Below, one piece after another: positions 13,205-21,906 of a DNA stretch of 64,000 nt; the stretch's first letter is position 1, and the number at the start of each line of letters is the position of its first letter. Origin of the DNA: Roseomonas indoligenes (GTDB lineage Bacteria; Pseudomonadota; Alphaproteobacteria; Acetobacterales; Acetobacteraceae); NCBI RefSeq assembly GCF_017813365.1, contig NZ_JAGIZA010000001.1, forward strand, positions 372,001 through 436,000, given 5' to 3'. The position numbers were made by a program, and so were the translations under genes. The notes under the pieces are model-generated. The model had not been told where the DNA came from. It did not search any database and was given only the letters and a program-made list of their open reading frames with translations.

Positions 13205-14044
13205 ATGAGCGCGGATCGGAACGGCACGGGCTACTCCGTCTTCACCGACACCATGGCCGATATGACCTACCCCGAGGTGGCCGAGGCGGCGGAGCGCGGC
13301 GCCGTCGTGCTCTGGGCGCTGGGCGTCATCGAGCAGCACGGCCCGCACCTGCCGCTCGCCACCGATGTCTACGTGCCGATGGCCGTGCTGCGGCAGGCGA
13401 AGGCGCTGCTGGCGGAGCGGGGGATCGAGAGCATCATCGCCCCGCCCTTCTACTGGGGCATCAACGCCGTCAGCAGCAGCTTCCCCGGCAGCATCAAGGT
13501 GCGCGCGCCCGTGATGATCGAGCTGATAAAGGATGTCTTCGCGTCCCTGGGCGGCGACGGCTTCCGCCGCATCTTCTGCCTCTCCGGCCACGGCGACGCG
13601 CAGCACAACCGCACGATCTACGACGGCATCGTGGCGGGCTGCGGCCCGGAGACGATCGAGGGCCACTTCGTCCTCGCCCCCGTGATGCGGGACCGGCTGG
13701 AGCTGGACCCGGCCGATCCCCGCCTCGTCACCTACGGCAAGGCATCCAGCGGCACACCGGGCAACCTCGACATCCATGCCGGGGAATCCGAGACCTCCGT
13801 CCTGCTGCACGAGTGCATGGAGGCCTGCCGCTGCGAGCTGATCCCCGGCCTCAGGCCCACCAACCTGGGGATGGAGGACCTGAAGGTCTGGCGGCAGGGC
13901 GGCAAGCAGGCGCTGAAGGTCACGCCGATGGGGTATTTCGGCGATCCGGCCGCCGCCACGGCCGAGAAGGGGCGCGAGTTCCTGCGCCAGAACGCCGCCT
14001 CCGTGGCCGATGCGATCGAGCGGACCCTCCGGGCGCCCGCTTGA
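13205..14044 (+). CDS. Creatininase-family amidohydrolase
   Basis: Metal-dependent amidohydrolase of the creatininase fold (279 aa), hydrolysing cyclic amides or formamide-type bonds. Metal-binding signatures are visible: VIEQHGPHLPLATDVYV (Glu, His, Asp ligands), YYWGIN-type FYWGINAVSSSFPG and LSGHGDAQHNRTI, where the usual GHGGN is GHGDA. It follows the solute-binding protein gene by 28 bases and is probably cotranscribed. Substrate unknown; bacterial relatives act on creatinine, MftE-type peptides and guanidino compounds. Confidence 0.85.
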   Translation: MSADRNGTGYSVFTDTMADMTYPEVAEAAERGAVVLWALGVIEQHGPHLPLATDVYVPMAVLRQAKALLAERGIESIIAPPFYWGINAVSSSFPGSIKVRAPVMIELIKDVFASLGGDGFRRIFCLSGHGDAQHNRTIYDGIVAGCGPETIEGHFVLAPVMRDRLELDPADPRLVTYGKASSGTPGNLDIHAGESETSVLLHECMEACRCELIPGLRPTNLGMEDLKVWRQGGKQALKVTPMGYFGDPAAATAEKGREFLRQNAASVADAIERTLRAPA

Positions 14045-14114
14045 CCTGGCGCGCATTGTGGGATGCCCGGCAAGGGCCTAGAGCTTGGGCCATGGCATCT
14101 GCGGCAGAGCGGAC

Positions 14115-14705
14115 ATGGCCCCAGCACCCGCCGGCATGACCGGCGCCCCGGCCTCCCCGGGTCTGATGCAGCTCTTCCTGGCCTTCACCAAGATCGGCTT
14201 GACGAGCTTCGGCGGCGGCCTCAGCGGCTGGATGATGCGGGAATTCGTCCAGCGCCGCCGGTGGCTGGATGAGGGCGAGTTCCTCAGCGGCCTCGCCCTG
14301 GCCCAGGCCTTTCCCGGTGTGAACGTCGTCAACCTCTCCATCTGGATTGGCTACCACCTGGCCGGCAGCGCGGGGGCGTTGGTGAGCGCGCTCGGCATGG
14401 TGGTGCCGGCCATGTTCGCCGCCATCGCGGCGGCCGCCCTCTTCGCGGAGGTCGCGCACTACCACCTGACCCATGTCATCCTCAGCGGCATCGCGGCGGC
14501 AGCGGTGGGGCTCTCGCTCCAGATGGGCATCCGCGCGGCGCGGCGCGCCGCCGTCTCGCCCGTGCCGGCGCTGATCCTGCTGGCCACCTTCTTCGCCCTG
14601 TTCTTCCTGCGCCTGCCGTTGCTCGCGGTGGTGCTGGTGATGGCGCCGGTCAGCCTCGCAGCCGCCTGGTACCGGCTGCGCGGCGCGGGCGGGGAAGGGC
14701 GCTAG
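14115..14705 (+). CDS. Chromate transporter, N-terminal-type CHR protein
   Basis: One half of a two-gene (short-chain) chromate/sulfate antiport system, 196 aa with about six membrane segments. The CHR signature near the N terminus is clear: FLAFTKIGLTSFGGG, then SGLALAQAFPGVNVVNLS. The ATG at 14115 is preferred; an ATG at 14085 in the same frame would add ten residues, and one at 14136 is also possible. The stop codon directly abuts the GTG of the second half, implying translational coupling. Confidence 0.85.
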   Translation: MAPAPAGMTGAPASPGLMQLFLAFTKIGLTSFGGGLSGWMMREFVQRRRWLDEGEFLSGLALAQAFPGVNVVNLSIWIGYHLAGSAGALVSALGMVVPAMFAAIAAAALFAEVAHYHLTHVILSGIAAAAVGLSLQMGIRAARRAAVSPVPALILLATFFALFFLRLPLLAVVLVMAPVSLAAAWYRLRGAGGEGR

Positions 14706-15233
14706 GTGCTGCTTTATCGCCTCTGGCAGATCCTGAAGGTCTTCGTCCCGCTCTCCTTCCTCACCATCGGTGGCGGGCAGAGCATCATCGCCGACGTGCA
14801 CCGCCAGGCCGTGGCGGTGCAGGGCTGGATGACGGACGCGCAGTTCCTGGACCTCTATGCCCTGTCGCGCCTCACGCCCGGGCCGGGCTCGCTGCTCGCC
14901 ACCCTCGTCGGCTGGCAGGCGGCCGGCTGGGCGGGGGCGCTGCTCGCCTCGGCCGGCATCTTCCTGCCCTCCTCCCTGCTGGTCTACAGCCTCGCGCGGG
15001 TCTGGGCGCGGCACCGGGGCGCCGCGTGGCAGCGCGTCGTGGAGACGGGGCTGGCGCCGGTCGCGGCCGGGATGATCCTCGCGGCCTCCGCCACCGTTCT
15101 GCGCGCGGCGGAGGGCGGCTGGCTGGCCTGGGCCGTCGCGGCCGGTTCCACCGCGCTGCTGCTCCTCACCCGCGTCAGCCCCTTCCTTCCCCTTGGGATC
15201 GGCGCGGCGGTGTTCCTGCTGTTCTGGTCCTGA
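14706..15233 (+). CDS. Chromate transporter, C-terminal-type CHR protein
   Basis: Second half of the split CHR transporter (175 aa). It starts at a GTG immediately after the stop of its partner. It repeats the CHR pattern: FVPLSFLTIGGGQSII, then LDLYALSRLTPGPGSLLATLVGW in short pieces, and several hydrophobic helices. Full-length ChrA fuses two such domains; here they are separate and in opposite predicted membrane topology, as known for short-chain pairs. The inner membrane is the expected location. Confidence 0.87.
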   Translation: MLLYRLWQILKVFVPLSFLTIGGGQSIIADVHRQAVAVQGWMTDAQFLDLYALSRLTPGPGSLLATLVGWQAAGWAGALLASAGIFLPSSLLVYSLARVWARHRGAAWQRVVETGLAPVAAGMILAASATVLRAAEGGWLAWAVAAGSTALLLLTRVSPFLPLGIGAAVFLLFWS

Positions 15234-15405
15234 CGGGCGTGCCGGCGCGCTGAACCCGCGTTCCGGTCGGGGGCTGCCGCTCGCGCCGGGCCACGGCCCG
15301 CAACCCCCTTCGCCCCGGAGGGTTCACTCGCGGGCCGGGGCATCCCCGGCACCTCGTCACGCGGATGGCACCGGGGAAGCCCGCGCCTCCCATCGGAGGT
15401 CCCTC

Positions 15406-16998
15406 ATGTCCGACACCCTCTGGTGGCAGCACGGCGTCGTCTACCAGATCTATCCGCGCTCCTTTCAGGACAGCAACGGGGACGGCATCGGCGACCTGGA
15501 GGGCATCCGGCGGCGGCTGGACCACCTGTGCTGGCTCGGCGTGGACGCCGTGTGGATCTCGCCCGTCTTCCCGTCCCCCATGGCCGATTTCGGCTACGAC
15601 ATCGCCGATTACCGCGGCATCGACCCGATCTTCGGCACGATCGAGGACTTCGACCGCCTGCTGGCGGAGGCGCATGCGCGCGGGCTGAAGGTGATCCTCG
15701 ACTTCGTGCCGAACCATACCTCGGACCGGCACCCCTGGTTCCTGGAAAGCCGCACCTCGCGCGAGAGCCCTTACCGGGACTGGTACATCTGGCACGACCC
15801 CGCGCCGGGCGGCGGACCGCCCAACAACTGGCTCGCCAATTTCGGCGGCAGCGGCTGGGAGTTCGACGCGCCGACCGGCCAGTACTACTTCCACAGCTTC
15901 CTGAAAGTGCAGCCCGACCTGAACTGGCGCAACCCCGCGGTATGCCGGGCCATGTACGACGCGCTGCGCTTCTGGCTGGACCGCGGCGTGGACGGCTTCC
16001 GCGTGGACGTGATCTGGCTGCTGGTGAAGGATGATCGGTTCCGGGACAACCCGCCCAACCCCGCCTGGCAGCCGCACGAGGCCAGCATCAACAGGCTCCT
16101 GCAGGTCTATTCCGCCGATCGGCCGGAGACGCTGGAGGTGGTGGAGGAGATGCGCGCCGTCCTCGACGAGTACGAGGAGCGCGTGCTGATCGGCGAGATC
16201 TACCTGCCGCTGGAACGGCTGATGGCCTATTACGGCCGGGACATGAAGGGCGCGCAGCTGCCCTTCAACTTCCAGCTCATCTTCACTGCCTGGAATGCCG
16301 CGGCAATCGCCCGCATCGTGGCGGAGTACGAGGCGGCGCTGCCCCCCGGCGGATGGCCGAACTGGGTGCTGGGCAACCACGACCAGAAGCGTATCGCCTC
16401 CCGCGTCGGGCGGGGCGGGGCGCGGCTGGCCGCGATGCTGCTGCTGACCCTGCGGGGCACGCCCACCCTCTATTACGGCGACGAGCTGGGCCTGGAGAAC
16501 GTGGCCATCCCGCCCGACCGCGCGCAGGACCCGTGGGAGAGGAACGAGCCCGGCCTTGGCCTCGGGCGAGACCCGGCGCGCACGCCCATGCCCTGGGACG
16601 CGGGGGAGAATGCCGGTTTCACCACTGGCCGTCCCTGGCTACCGCTGAACGAGGACAGGGCCGAACGAAACGTTGCCTCCCTTTCCGCCGATCCGGACTC
16701 CCTTCCGCACCTCTATCGCCACCTCATCGCCCTCCGTCGGGGGCACGCCGCGCTGAGCACGGGTGACTACGTCTCGGTGGCGACGGAGGGCGAGGTGTTG
16801 GCCTTCGAGCGACGGCGGGGCGGTGTGCGGCTCCTCGTTGCGCTGAACTTCGCGCAATCCCCGGCACGGCTCGCCTTGCCGGGCGATGTCGCGGGAGCCG
16901 ACCTGCTTCTCTCCACCCAGCCCGGGCGGGACACCGCGCCCGTCACCGCTGAATGGCAGCTCGGTCCCGAGGAAGGCGTGGTGCTGGCCCTCCGCTAG
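15406..16998 (+). CDS. Glycoside hydrolase family 13 alpha-glucosidase
   Basis: Cytoplasmic alpha-glucosidase-type enzyme, 530 aa, with no signal peptide. The start at 15406 (MSDTLWWQHGVVYQIYPRSF) has a GGAGG site seven bases upstream. All four GH13 regions are present: DFVPNHTS (region I), DGFRVDVIWLL with the nucleophile Asp (II), LIGEIYLP with the acid/base Glu (III), and VLGNHDQKR (IV). The closest functional types are oligo-1,6-glucosidase or alpha-glucosidase; trehalose or sucrose activity cannot be excluded. It ends four bases inside the convergent LysR gene's 3' end. Confidence 0.92.
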   Translation: MSDTLWWQHGVVYQIYPRSFQDSNGDGIGDLEGIRRRLDHLCWLGVDAVWISPVFPSPMADFGYDIADYRGIDPIFGTIEDFDRLLAEAHARGLKVILDFVPNHTSDRHPWFLESRTSRESPYRDWYIWHDPAPGGGPPNNWLANFGGSGWEFDAPTGQYYFHSFLKVQPDLNWRNPAVCRAMYDALRFWLDRGVDGFRVDVIWLLVKDDRFRDNPPNPAWQPHEASINRLLQVYSADRPETLEVVEEMRAVLDEYEERVLIGEIYLPLERLMAYYGRDMKGAQLPFNFQLIFTAWNAAAIARIVAEYEAALPPGGWPNWVLGNHDQKRIASRVGRGGARLAAMLLLTLRGTPTLYYGDELGLENVAIPPDRAQDPWERNEPGLGLGRDPARTPMPWDAGENAGFTTGRPWLPLNEDRAERNVASLSADPDSLPHLYRHLIALRRGHAALSTGDYVSVATEGEVLAFERRRGGVRLLVALNFAQSPARLALPGDVAGADLLLSTQPGRDTAPVTAEWQLGPEEGVVLALR

Positions 16999-17945
16999 TT
17001 CGGTGGGACGGACCCGCCGCGTCGCCGGCCCGGGCCATCCACCATCCGCCGCCGCAGCGCCTCCTCCAGCACCGCGCCGAGGTGCTCCACGGCGGAAAGG
17101 ACGTGCCCGGCCGCGCCGGCGCGATGGATCAGGGTGATCTCCCGCTGCACCGCCGGCCGGTCCAGGGGCCGGACCCGCACCCCGCCGCGCGGCGCCAGCG
17201 GCACCGCCGCCTCCGGCAGGGCGGCGATGCCGAGGCCGGCGGCGACGAGGGCAATGGCCGTGCTCATCTGCGCCACCTCGAAGGCCGGTGGGCAGGGCGG
17301 GATTCCGGCCGCCAGCCGCGCCGCATCCACCAGTTCGCGCAAGGCGGAGCGGGCGGTGAGCGCGATCTCCGCCTCGCCCTCCACCGCGCGCCAGGGCAAG
17401 GGGCGCGTGCCGGTGGCCAGGGCGTGCCCGGCGGGCAGGAACAGCATCAGCGCGTCGCGGCCCAGGCCGCTCGCGATCAGCCCAGCATCCCCCGTCGGCG
17501 GGAAGGTGCCCACGGCGAGGTCGGCCGCGCCCTCCGCCACCATGGCCTGCGCCTCGGTGGCGGAAACCTCCAGCAGCGCGGGCCGGACGGCTGGCACCGC
17601 CCGCCGCAGCGCCCCGATCCCGCCGGGCAGGAGCGTGGCCGCGAGGAGGGGCACGGTCGCAATCACCAGGCGCGGTGCCTCCTGCGCGCCCTTCGCCGCT
17701 TCCACCGCTCCGGCCAGATCCGCCAGCAGCGCGGCGGCGCGGGGGCGGAATCGCTCCCCGGCCACGGTCAGCGCCACGCGGCGGGAGGACCGCTCGAAGA
17801 GCCGAGCACCGATCGCGGTCTCCAACTCCGCCACGCCCGCCGAGACGGCGGATTGTACCCAGCCCATCCGCCGCGCCGCCGCGGTGAAGCCGCCGCATTC
17901 CGCGACGGCCAGGAAGGCGCGGAGTTGCCGCGTGGTCAGATCCAT
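16995..17945 (-). CDS. LysR-family transcriptional regulator
   Basis: DNA-binding regulator of 316 aa. The N-terminal winged helix-turn-helix is typical (DLTTRQLRAFLAVAECGGFTAAARRMG, given here in parts as LRAFLAVAECGGFTAAARR; then QSAVSAGVAELE and ARLFERSSRRVALT), followed by a type-2 periplasmic-binding effector domain. The start at 17945 is chosen because the upstream alternative at 17966 lies inside the inverted repeat proposed as operator and lacks a ribosome site. It is divergent from the Mo-hydroxylase / DapA-like / HAAO operon, so it is the probable regulator of that operon. Confidence 0.9.
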   Translation of the reverse strand: MDLTTRQLRAFLAVAECGGFTAAARRMGWVQSAVSAGVAELETAIGARLFERSSRRVALTVAGERFRPRAAALLADLAGAVEAAKGAQEAPRLVIATVPLLAATLLPGGIGALRRAVPAVRPALLEVSATEAQAMVAEGAADLAVGTFPPTGDAGLIASGLGRDALMLFLPAGHALATGTRPLPWRAVEGEAEIALTARSALRELVDAARLAAGIPPCPPAFEVAQMSTAIALVAAGLGIAALPEAAVPLAPRGGVRVRPLDRPAVQREITLIHRAGAAGHVLSAVEHLGAVLEEALRRRMVDGPGRRRGGSVPPN

Positions 17946-17961
17946 CGCCGTTCCCGATCGG

Positions 17962-17991
17962 TCCATCTGAACATCGCCCTTGTTAGATGGA
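17962..17991. promoter_or_regulatory. Inverted repeat, candidate LysR operator
   Basis: A 7-bp perfect dyad TCCATCT (17962-17968) / AGATGGA (17985-17991) separated by 16 bases lies in the 88-base gap between the divergent LysR gene and the Mo-hydroxylase operon. Inner bases (AACA / TTGTT) partly extend the symmetry. Position and spacing suit a LysR-type activation box, though this is inference. Confidence 0.55.
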
Positions 17992-18033
17992 TCGCACCCG
18001 GCCTGGAATGGGTGGGTCAGGGAAAGGGGCATC

Positions 18034-20304
18034 ATGCCGGAAGGCTTCGCCGGGGACGGACGCACTGTGCGGGGCGGGGCAGAGGGCTGGATCGGCCGCC
18101 CGCAGCGCCGGCGCGAGGACGCGGCGCTTCTGACGGGCCGCGGCCGTTTCACGGCGGATGTCCCGCGCCCGCCCGGCTGCCTCCACGCCGGTTTCGTGCG
18201 GGCCCTGGAGCCGGGCTGCCGGATCGAGGGCATCGACGCCGCCGCGGCACGGGCCACCCCAGGGGTGGTTGCCGTCCTGACGGCCGGGGAGTTCGGCCCG
18301 CTGGGCCAGCCCGCGGTGAACCGCTTCTTCCCGGAATTGCCGGAGGCCCGCTTCCGCCCCCTGGGGCATGGGATCACGGCGGCGGTGGGCGAAGCCTTGG
18401 CCCTCGTGCTCGCGGAGAGCGAGGCGGCGGCGCGGGACGGGGCGGAGGCCGTGCTGGTGAAGACCGGGCCGGGCGACCCCGACGACACCGAGCCCTGTTT
18501 CGCCGCAAACTGGACGCAGGGCGACGCGGCCGCCGCCCTGGTCGGGGCGGCGCACCGGGTGCAGGTGGAAATTCGCCACAGCCGCCTGGCCCCCGCCGCC
18601 ATGGAGCCGCGCGCCGCCCTTGCCGTGCCGGAGGGCGACGGGTTGGTCCTGCACCTCTCCACTCAGACACCGCACCGCGCGCGGGCGGACCTTGCCGCCA
18701 TCCTCGGCATCCCCGCGGAGGGCATCCGCGTCGTGGCGGGGGATGTCGGCGGCTCCTTCGGCGCCAAGGCCTCCATCCACCCGGAGGAGGCGGCGATCGC
18801 CCTGGCCGCCCGTCTCCTCCGCCGTCCTGTCTTCTGGCAGGCCATGCGCGGAGAGGAGATGCTGACCGCGACGCAGGGCCGTGGCCTGACCCTCCGCGGC
18901 GAGCTGGGCCTGGATGCGGAAGGCCGGGCGGTGGCCTTGCGCGCCACCATCGCCGCCCCGCTCGGCCATCGCCTGCCGTACTCGGCCGCCGTGCCCGGCC
19001 GCAATGCCGCGCGCTGCCTGCCCGGACCCTACGACGTGCCCGCCGTCTCCATCGCGCTGGAAGGCCGCTTCGACCGCCGCGCGCCCATGGGCATCTATCG
19101 CGGCGCCGGCCGCCCGGAGGCCGCGATGCTGATGGAGCGGCTGATGGAGGAGGCTGGCCGCGCCACCGGCCTCGGCTCCGCCGAGATCCGCCGCCGCAAC
19201 CTGCTGCCGGCCTCCGCCCTGCCGCACCGCACTCCCATGGGCGAGATGCTGGATTCCGGTGACTACCCCGCCCTGCTGCGGCAGGTGCTCGCGATGAGCG
19301 ACGGGATCGAGAGCGAGGTCGCGCGCCGCCGTGCCGCGGGCGAGGTGCTCGGCCTGGGGCTGGCCGTCTATGTCGAGCCCTGCGGCGCGGGATGGGAGAG
19401 CGCGCGCATCGCCCTCCGCCCCGATGGCCGGATCGCGGCGGCGACCGGCAGCACCGCCCAGGGCCAGGGGCGGGAAACCGCCTTCGCGCAGATCGTGGCG
19501 GATGCGCTGCGCCTGGCGCCGGAGGACGTTGCGGTGCTGCACGGCGACACCGCCACCACCCCGCCCGGCATCGGCGCCCTGGCCAGCCGTTCCACGGGGA
19601 TCGGCGGCGGCGCCCTGGTGAAGGCGGCGGAGGCTCTGGAGGCACTGGCCCGCCCGGTCGCGGCGGGGCTGCTGCAGGAGGATGAGGCGCTGCTGCACCC
19701 GGCGCCCGGGGGCTTCGCCGTGGCCGGCGATCCCGGCCGCCACGTCTCCTGGGCCGCCATCGCCGCCGCCGGCCCGCTCACCGCCGAGGCGCGCTTCGAG
19801 GCACCGGGCGAATCCTGGGCCGCCGGCGCCGTGCTGGCCCTGGTGGGGATCGACGCCGAAACCGGCGTGCCGCGGATCGAGCGCCTGCACTGGGTGGACG
19901 ACATCGGCACGGTGGTAAATCCCGTCCTCGCCCGCGGACAGATGATCGGCGGCATGATGCAGGGCGTCGGCGAGGCCCTCCTGGAGCGCGTGGCCTATGA
20001 CGCGGCCGGGCAGAACCTCAGCGGCTCCTTCATGGACTACGCGCTGCCGCGCGCCGATGATGCGCCGGGGGATCTCCGGCTCGCCCATCCCGAGCAGCCG
20101 TCGCCCGCGCTGAACTCGCCACTCGGTGCGAAGGGTGTCGGGGAAGCCGGCTGCATCGGCGTGCCGGCCGCGGTGGTGAATGCCGTGGCCGATGCCCTGG
20201 CCGCGCGGGGGATCGGGGCGGAGGCGCTGTCCCTGCCCCTGACGCAGGAATCCATCTGGCGGGCGCTGCACGCGCCGCGCGACGACGAAGGGAGCGGACG
20301 ATGA
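18034..20304 (+). CDS. Xanthine dehydrogenase family molybdopterin-binding subunit (orphan)
   Basis: Large catalytic subunit (756 aa) of a molybdenum hydroxylase resembling CoxL/XdhB proteins. The start at 18034 follows GGAAAGGGG. The hammerhead region begins IGRPQRRREDAALLTGRGRF; Moco motifs are GDVGGSFGAKAS, TAQGQGRETAFAQ and the C-terminal LGAKGVGEAG with the active-site Glu. No FAD or 2Fe-2S subunit gene lies nearby, which is unusual since the enzyme needs an electron path. Its stop overlaps the start of the DapA-like gene (ATGA), so it is cotranscribed with it and with the dioxygenase gene. Confidence 0.88.
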   Translation: MPEGFAGDGRTVRGGAEGWIGRPQRRREDAALLTGRGRFTADVPRPPGCLHAGFVRALEPGCRIEGIDAAAARATPGVVAVLTAGEFGPLGQPAVNRFFPELPEARFRPLGHGITAAVGEALALVLAESEAAARDGAEAVLVKTGPGDPDDTEPCFAANWTQGDAAAALVGAAHRVQVEIRHSRLAPAAMEPRAALAVPEGDGLVLHLSTQTPHRARADLAAILGIPAEGIRVVAGDVGGSFGAKASIHPEEAAIALAARLLRRPVFWQAMRGEEMLTATQGRGLTLRGELGLDAEGRAVALRATIAAPLGHRLPYSAAVPGRNAARCLPGPYDVPAVSIALEGRFDRRAPMGIYRGAGRPEAAMLMERLMEEAGRATGLGSAEIRRRNLLPASALPHRTPMGEMLDSGDYPALLRQVLAMSDGIESEVARRRAAGEVLGLGLAVYVEPCGAGWESARIALRPDGRIAAATGSTAQGQGRETAFAQIVADALRLAPEDVAVLHGDTATTPPGIGALASRSTGIGGGALVKAAEALEALARPVAAGLLQEDEALLHPAPGGFAVAGDPGRHVSWAAIAAAGPLTAEARFEAPGESWAAGAVLALVGIDAETGVPRIERLHWVDDIGTVVNPVLARGQMIGGMMQGVGEALLERVAYDAAGQNLSGSFMDYALPRADDAPGDLRLAHPEQPSPALNSPLGAKGVGEAGCIGVPAAVVNAVADALAARGIGAEALSLPLTQESIWRALHAPRDDEGSGR

Positions 20305-21302
20305 GCGCAGCGTATCGGCGCGAGGACGCCAAGGCCCATGCGAGGCAGCATTTGCGCGGCATCTGGTGCGCGGCGCTGATGCCCTTCCGGCCTGGGGACG
20401 GGGCCATGGACGAGGCGGGCTTCCGCGCCAACCTCCGCCACTGGTTCCGCGACCTGGAGATCGACGGCGTCTTCGTCTCCGGCAAGCAGGGCGAGTTCTT
20501 CTCCATGTCGGTGGAGGAGCGCAAGCGCAGCTTCGACATCGCGCAGGAGGTGGCGCGGGAATGCGGCAAGCGCACGATCATGTCCTGCTCCGACCAGAAC
20601 CTCGACACGGTGCTGGAGCTGGCCGCGCATGCGGAGGCGATCGGCGCCGACTACATCGTGGTCCACGCCCCCGTGCTGCACTTCGTGCACGGGCAGGACG
20701 AGATCCTCTGGAACTACTACCGCCACATCAGCGAGCGCGTGAACATCGGCATCGCCATGTGGTCGCATCCCGACAGCGGCTACCTCATGTCCCCGCAGCT
20801 CTGCGCGCGCATCGCGAAGCTGCCGAACATCGTGGCGATCAAGTACAGCGTGCCGCGCGAGATGTACGCGGAGCTGACGCGGCTGGCGGGCGACGACCTT
20901 ATCGTCTCCACCGCCAGCGAGGAGGAGTGGCTCGACAACATCATCGAGCTGAACTGGCAGGTCTATCTCTGCTCCTCCCCGCCCTACCTGCTGCAGACGG
21001 CGGCCGATAAGCGGATGCGGCAGTACACGGACCTGGCCTTCGCGGGGCGCCACGCGGAGGCGCGGGCGGTGTGGGGGAGCCTGCAGCCCGTGCGCCGCGC
21101 GCTGAAGGCGGTGCGCCCGGGCGACAAGCCGCAGGCCCATGGCAAGTACTGGCAGGACCTGCTGGGGCAGACCGGCGGCGCCGTGCGCTATCCCATGCTG
21201 GAACTGACGGAGGAGGAGAAGGCGGCCATGCGCGCGGCCTTCGCGGATTGCGGGCTGAAGCGGCCCGCGCAAGCCCCCACCACGGCCCATGCGGCGGAGT
21301 GA
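20301..21302 (+). CDS. DapA-superfamily lyase (dihydrodipicolinate synthase family)
   Basis: Class I aldolase-fold enzyme of 333 aa that forms a Schiff base through the Lys in VAIKYSVPREMY. The GxxGE-type loop is FVSGKQGEFFSMS. The tyrosine-rich PYY motif of true dihydrodipicolinate synthase is replaced by VHAPVLHFVHG, so lysine synthesis is unlikely; relatives with such changes act as hydratase-aldolases or decarboxylating lyases in catabolism. The ATGA overlap with the Mo-hydroxylase gene and the four-base gap to the dioxygenase gene place it in a degradative operon. Exact reaction unknown. Confidence 0.85.
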   Translation: MSAAYRREDAKAHARQHLRGIWCAALMPFRPGDGAMDEAGFRANLRHWFRDLEIDGVFVSGKQGEFFSMSVEERKRSFDIAQEVARECGKRTIMSCSDQNLDTVLELAAHAEAIGADYIVVHAPVLHFVHGQDEILWNYYRHISERVNIGIAMWSHPDSGYLMSPQLCARIAKLPNIVAIKYSVPREMYAELTRLAGDDLIVSTASEEEWLDNIIELNWQVYLCSSPPYLLQTAADKRMRQYTDLAFAGRHAEARAVWGSLQPVRRALKAVRPGDKPQAHGKYWQDLLGQTGGAVRYPMLELTEEEKAAMRAAFADCGLKRPAQAPTTAHAAE

Positions 21303-21306
21303 GACG

Positions 21307-21843
21307 ATGAGGAAGCCCTTCGACTTCAAGGCCTGGATCGCGGAGAACGAGCACCTGCTGAAGCCGCCCGTCGGCAACAAGCTGCTCTTCGAGGGTGCGG
21401 AGACGGTGGTGCAGATCGTCGGCGGCCCGAACGGGCGCGTGGACTTCCATGACGACCCGGTGGAGGAGTTCTTCTACCAGCTGCGCGGCGACATGGTGCT
21501 GAAGGTCCATATGGACGGCCGCATCCAGGACATCCCGATCCGGGAAGGCCAGGTCTTCCTACTGCCGAAGCACGTCCCGCATTCCCCGCAGCGCCCCATG
21601 CCCGGATCCGTCGGCCTGGTGGTGGAGGGCAAGCGGGCCGAGGGCGTGAAGGACGCCTTCGAGTGGTACTGCTTCAACTGCAACGGCAAGGTCTATCGGA
21701 TCGAGCTGGTGGTGAAGGACATCGTGAAGGACCTTCCCCCGCTCTATGCCGAGTTCTACGCCAGCGAGGAGAAGCGCACCTGCCCGCATTGCGGCACGCT
21801 GCATCCGGGCAAGCAGCCACCGGAGGGCTGGGTCAGCCTGTAG
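21307..21843 (+). CDS. nbaC: 3-hydroxyanthranilate 3,4-dioxygenase
   Basis: Cupin-fold Fe(II) dioxygenase (178 aa) that opens the ring of 3-hydroxyanthranilate to 2-amino-3-carboxymuconate semialdehyde. Metal ligands are recognisable in RVDFHDDPVEEFFYQLRGD (His, Glu) and LLPKHVPHSPQRP (His). The bacterial rubredoxin-like C-terminal site is present as CFNC and CPHC. The start at 21307 follows GGAG; an ATG at 21289 in the same frame lies inside the preceding gene. Its partners here, a Mo hydroxylase and a DapA-like lyase, are not the usual kynurenine-pathway neighbours, so the natural substrate may be a related aminophenol acid. Confidence 0.9.
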   Translation: MRKPFDFKAWIAENEHLLKPPVGNKLLFEGAETVVQIVGGPNGRVDFHDDPVEEFFYQLRGDMVLKVHMDGRIQDIPIREGQVFLLPKHVPHSPQRPMPGSVGLVVEGKRAEGVKDAFEWYCFNCNGKVYRIELVVKDIVKDLPPLYAEFYASEEKRTCPHCGTLHPGKQPPEGWVSL

Positions 21844-21848
21844 CACCC

Positions 21849-21881
21849 GGCGCCGGGCCTTTTCTGAGAGGCTCCGGCGCC
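21849..21881. terminator. Inverted repeat between dioxygenase gene and Bug receptor gene
   Basis: The perfect 8-bp arms GGCGCCGG / CCGGCGCC are separated by 17 bases that include CCTTTTC. The first arm lies inside a CCCGGCGCCGGG palindrome followed by CCTTTTC, so a compact terminator for the forward operon is also possible. The flanking genes converge here. Confidence 0.4.
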
Positions 21882-21906
21882 GCCCCGTTCCGACGAAGCG
21901 CCGCGC

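Noticed and set aside
17983-20271. 762-aa reverse open frame opposite the Mo hydroxylase subunit
   Set aside because: Forward frame carries all Moco motifs; the reverse one has none.
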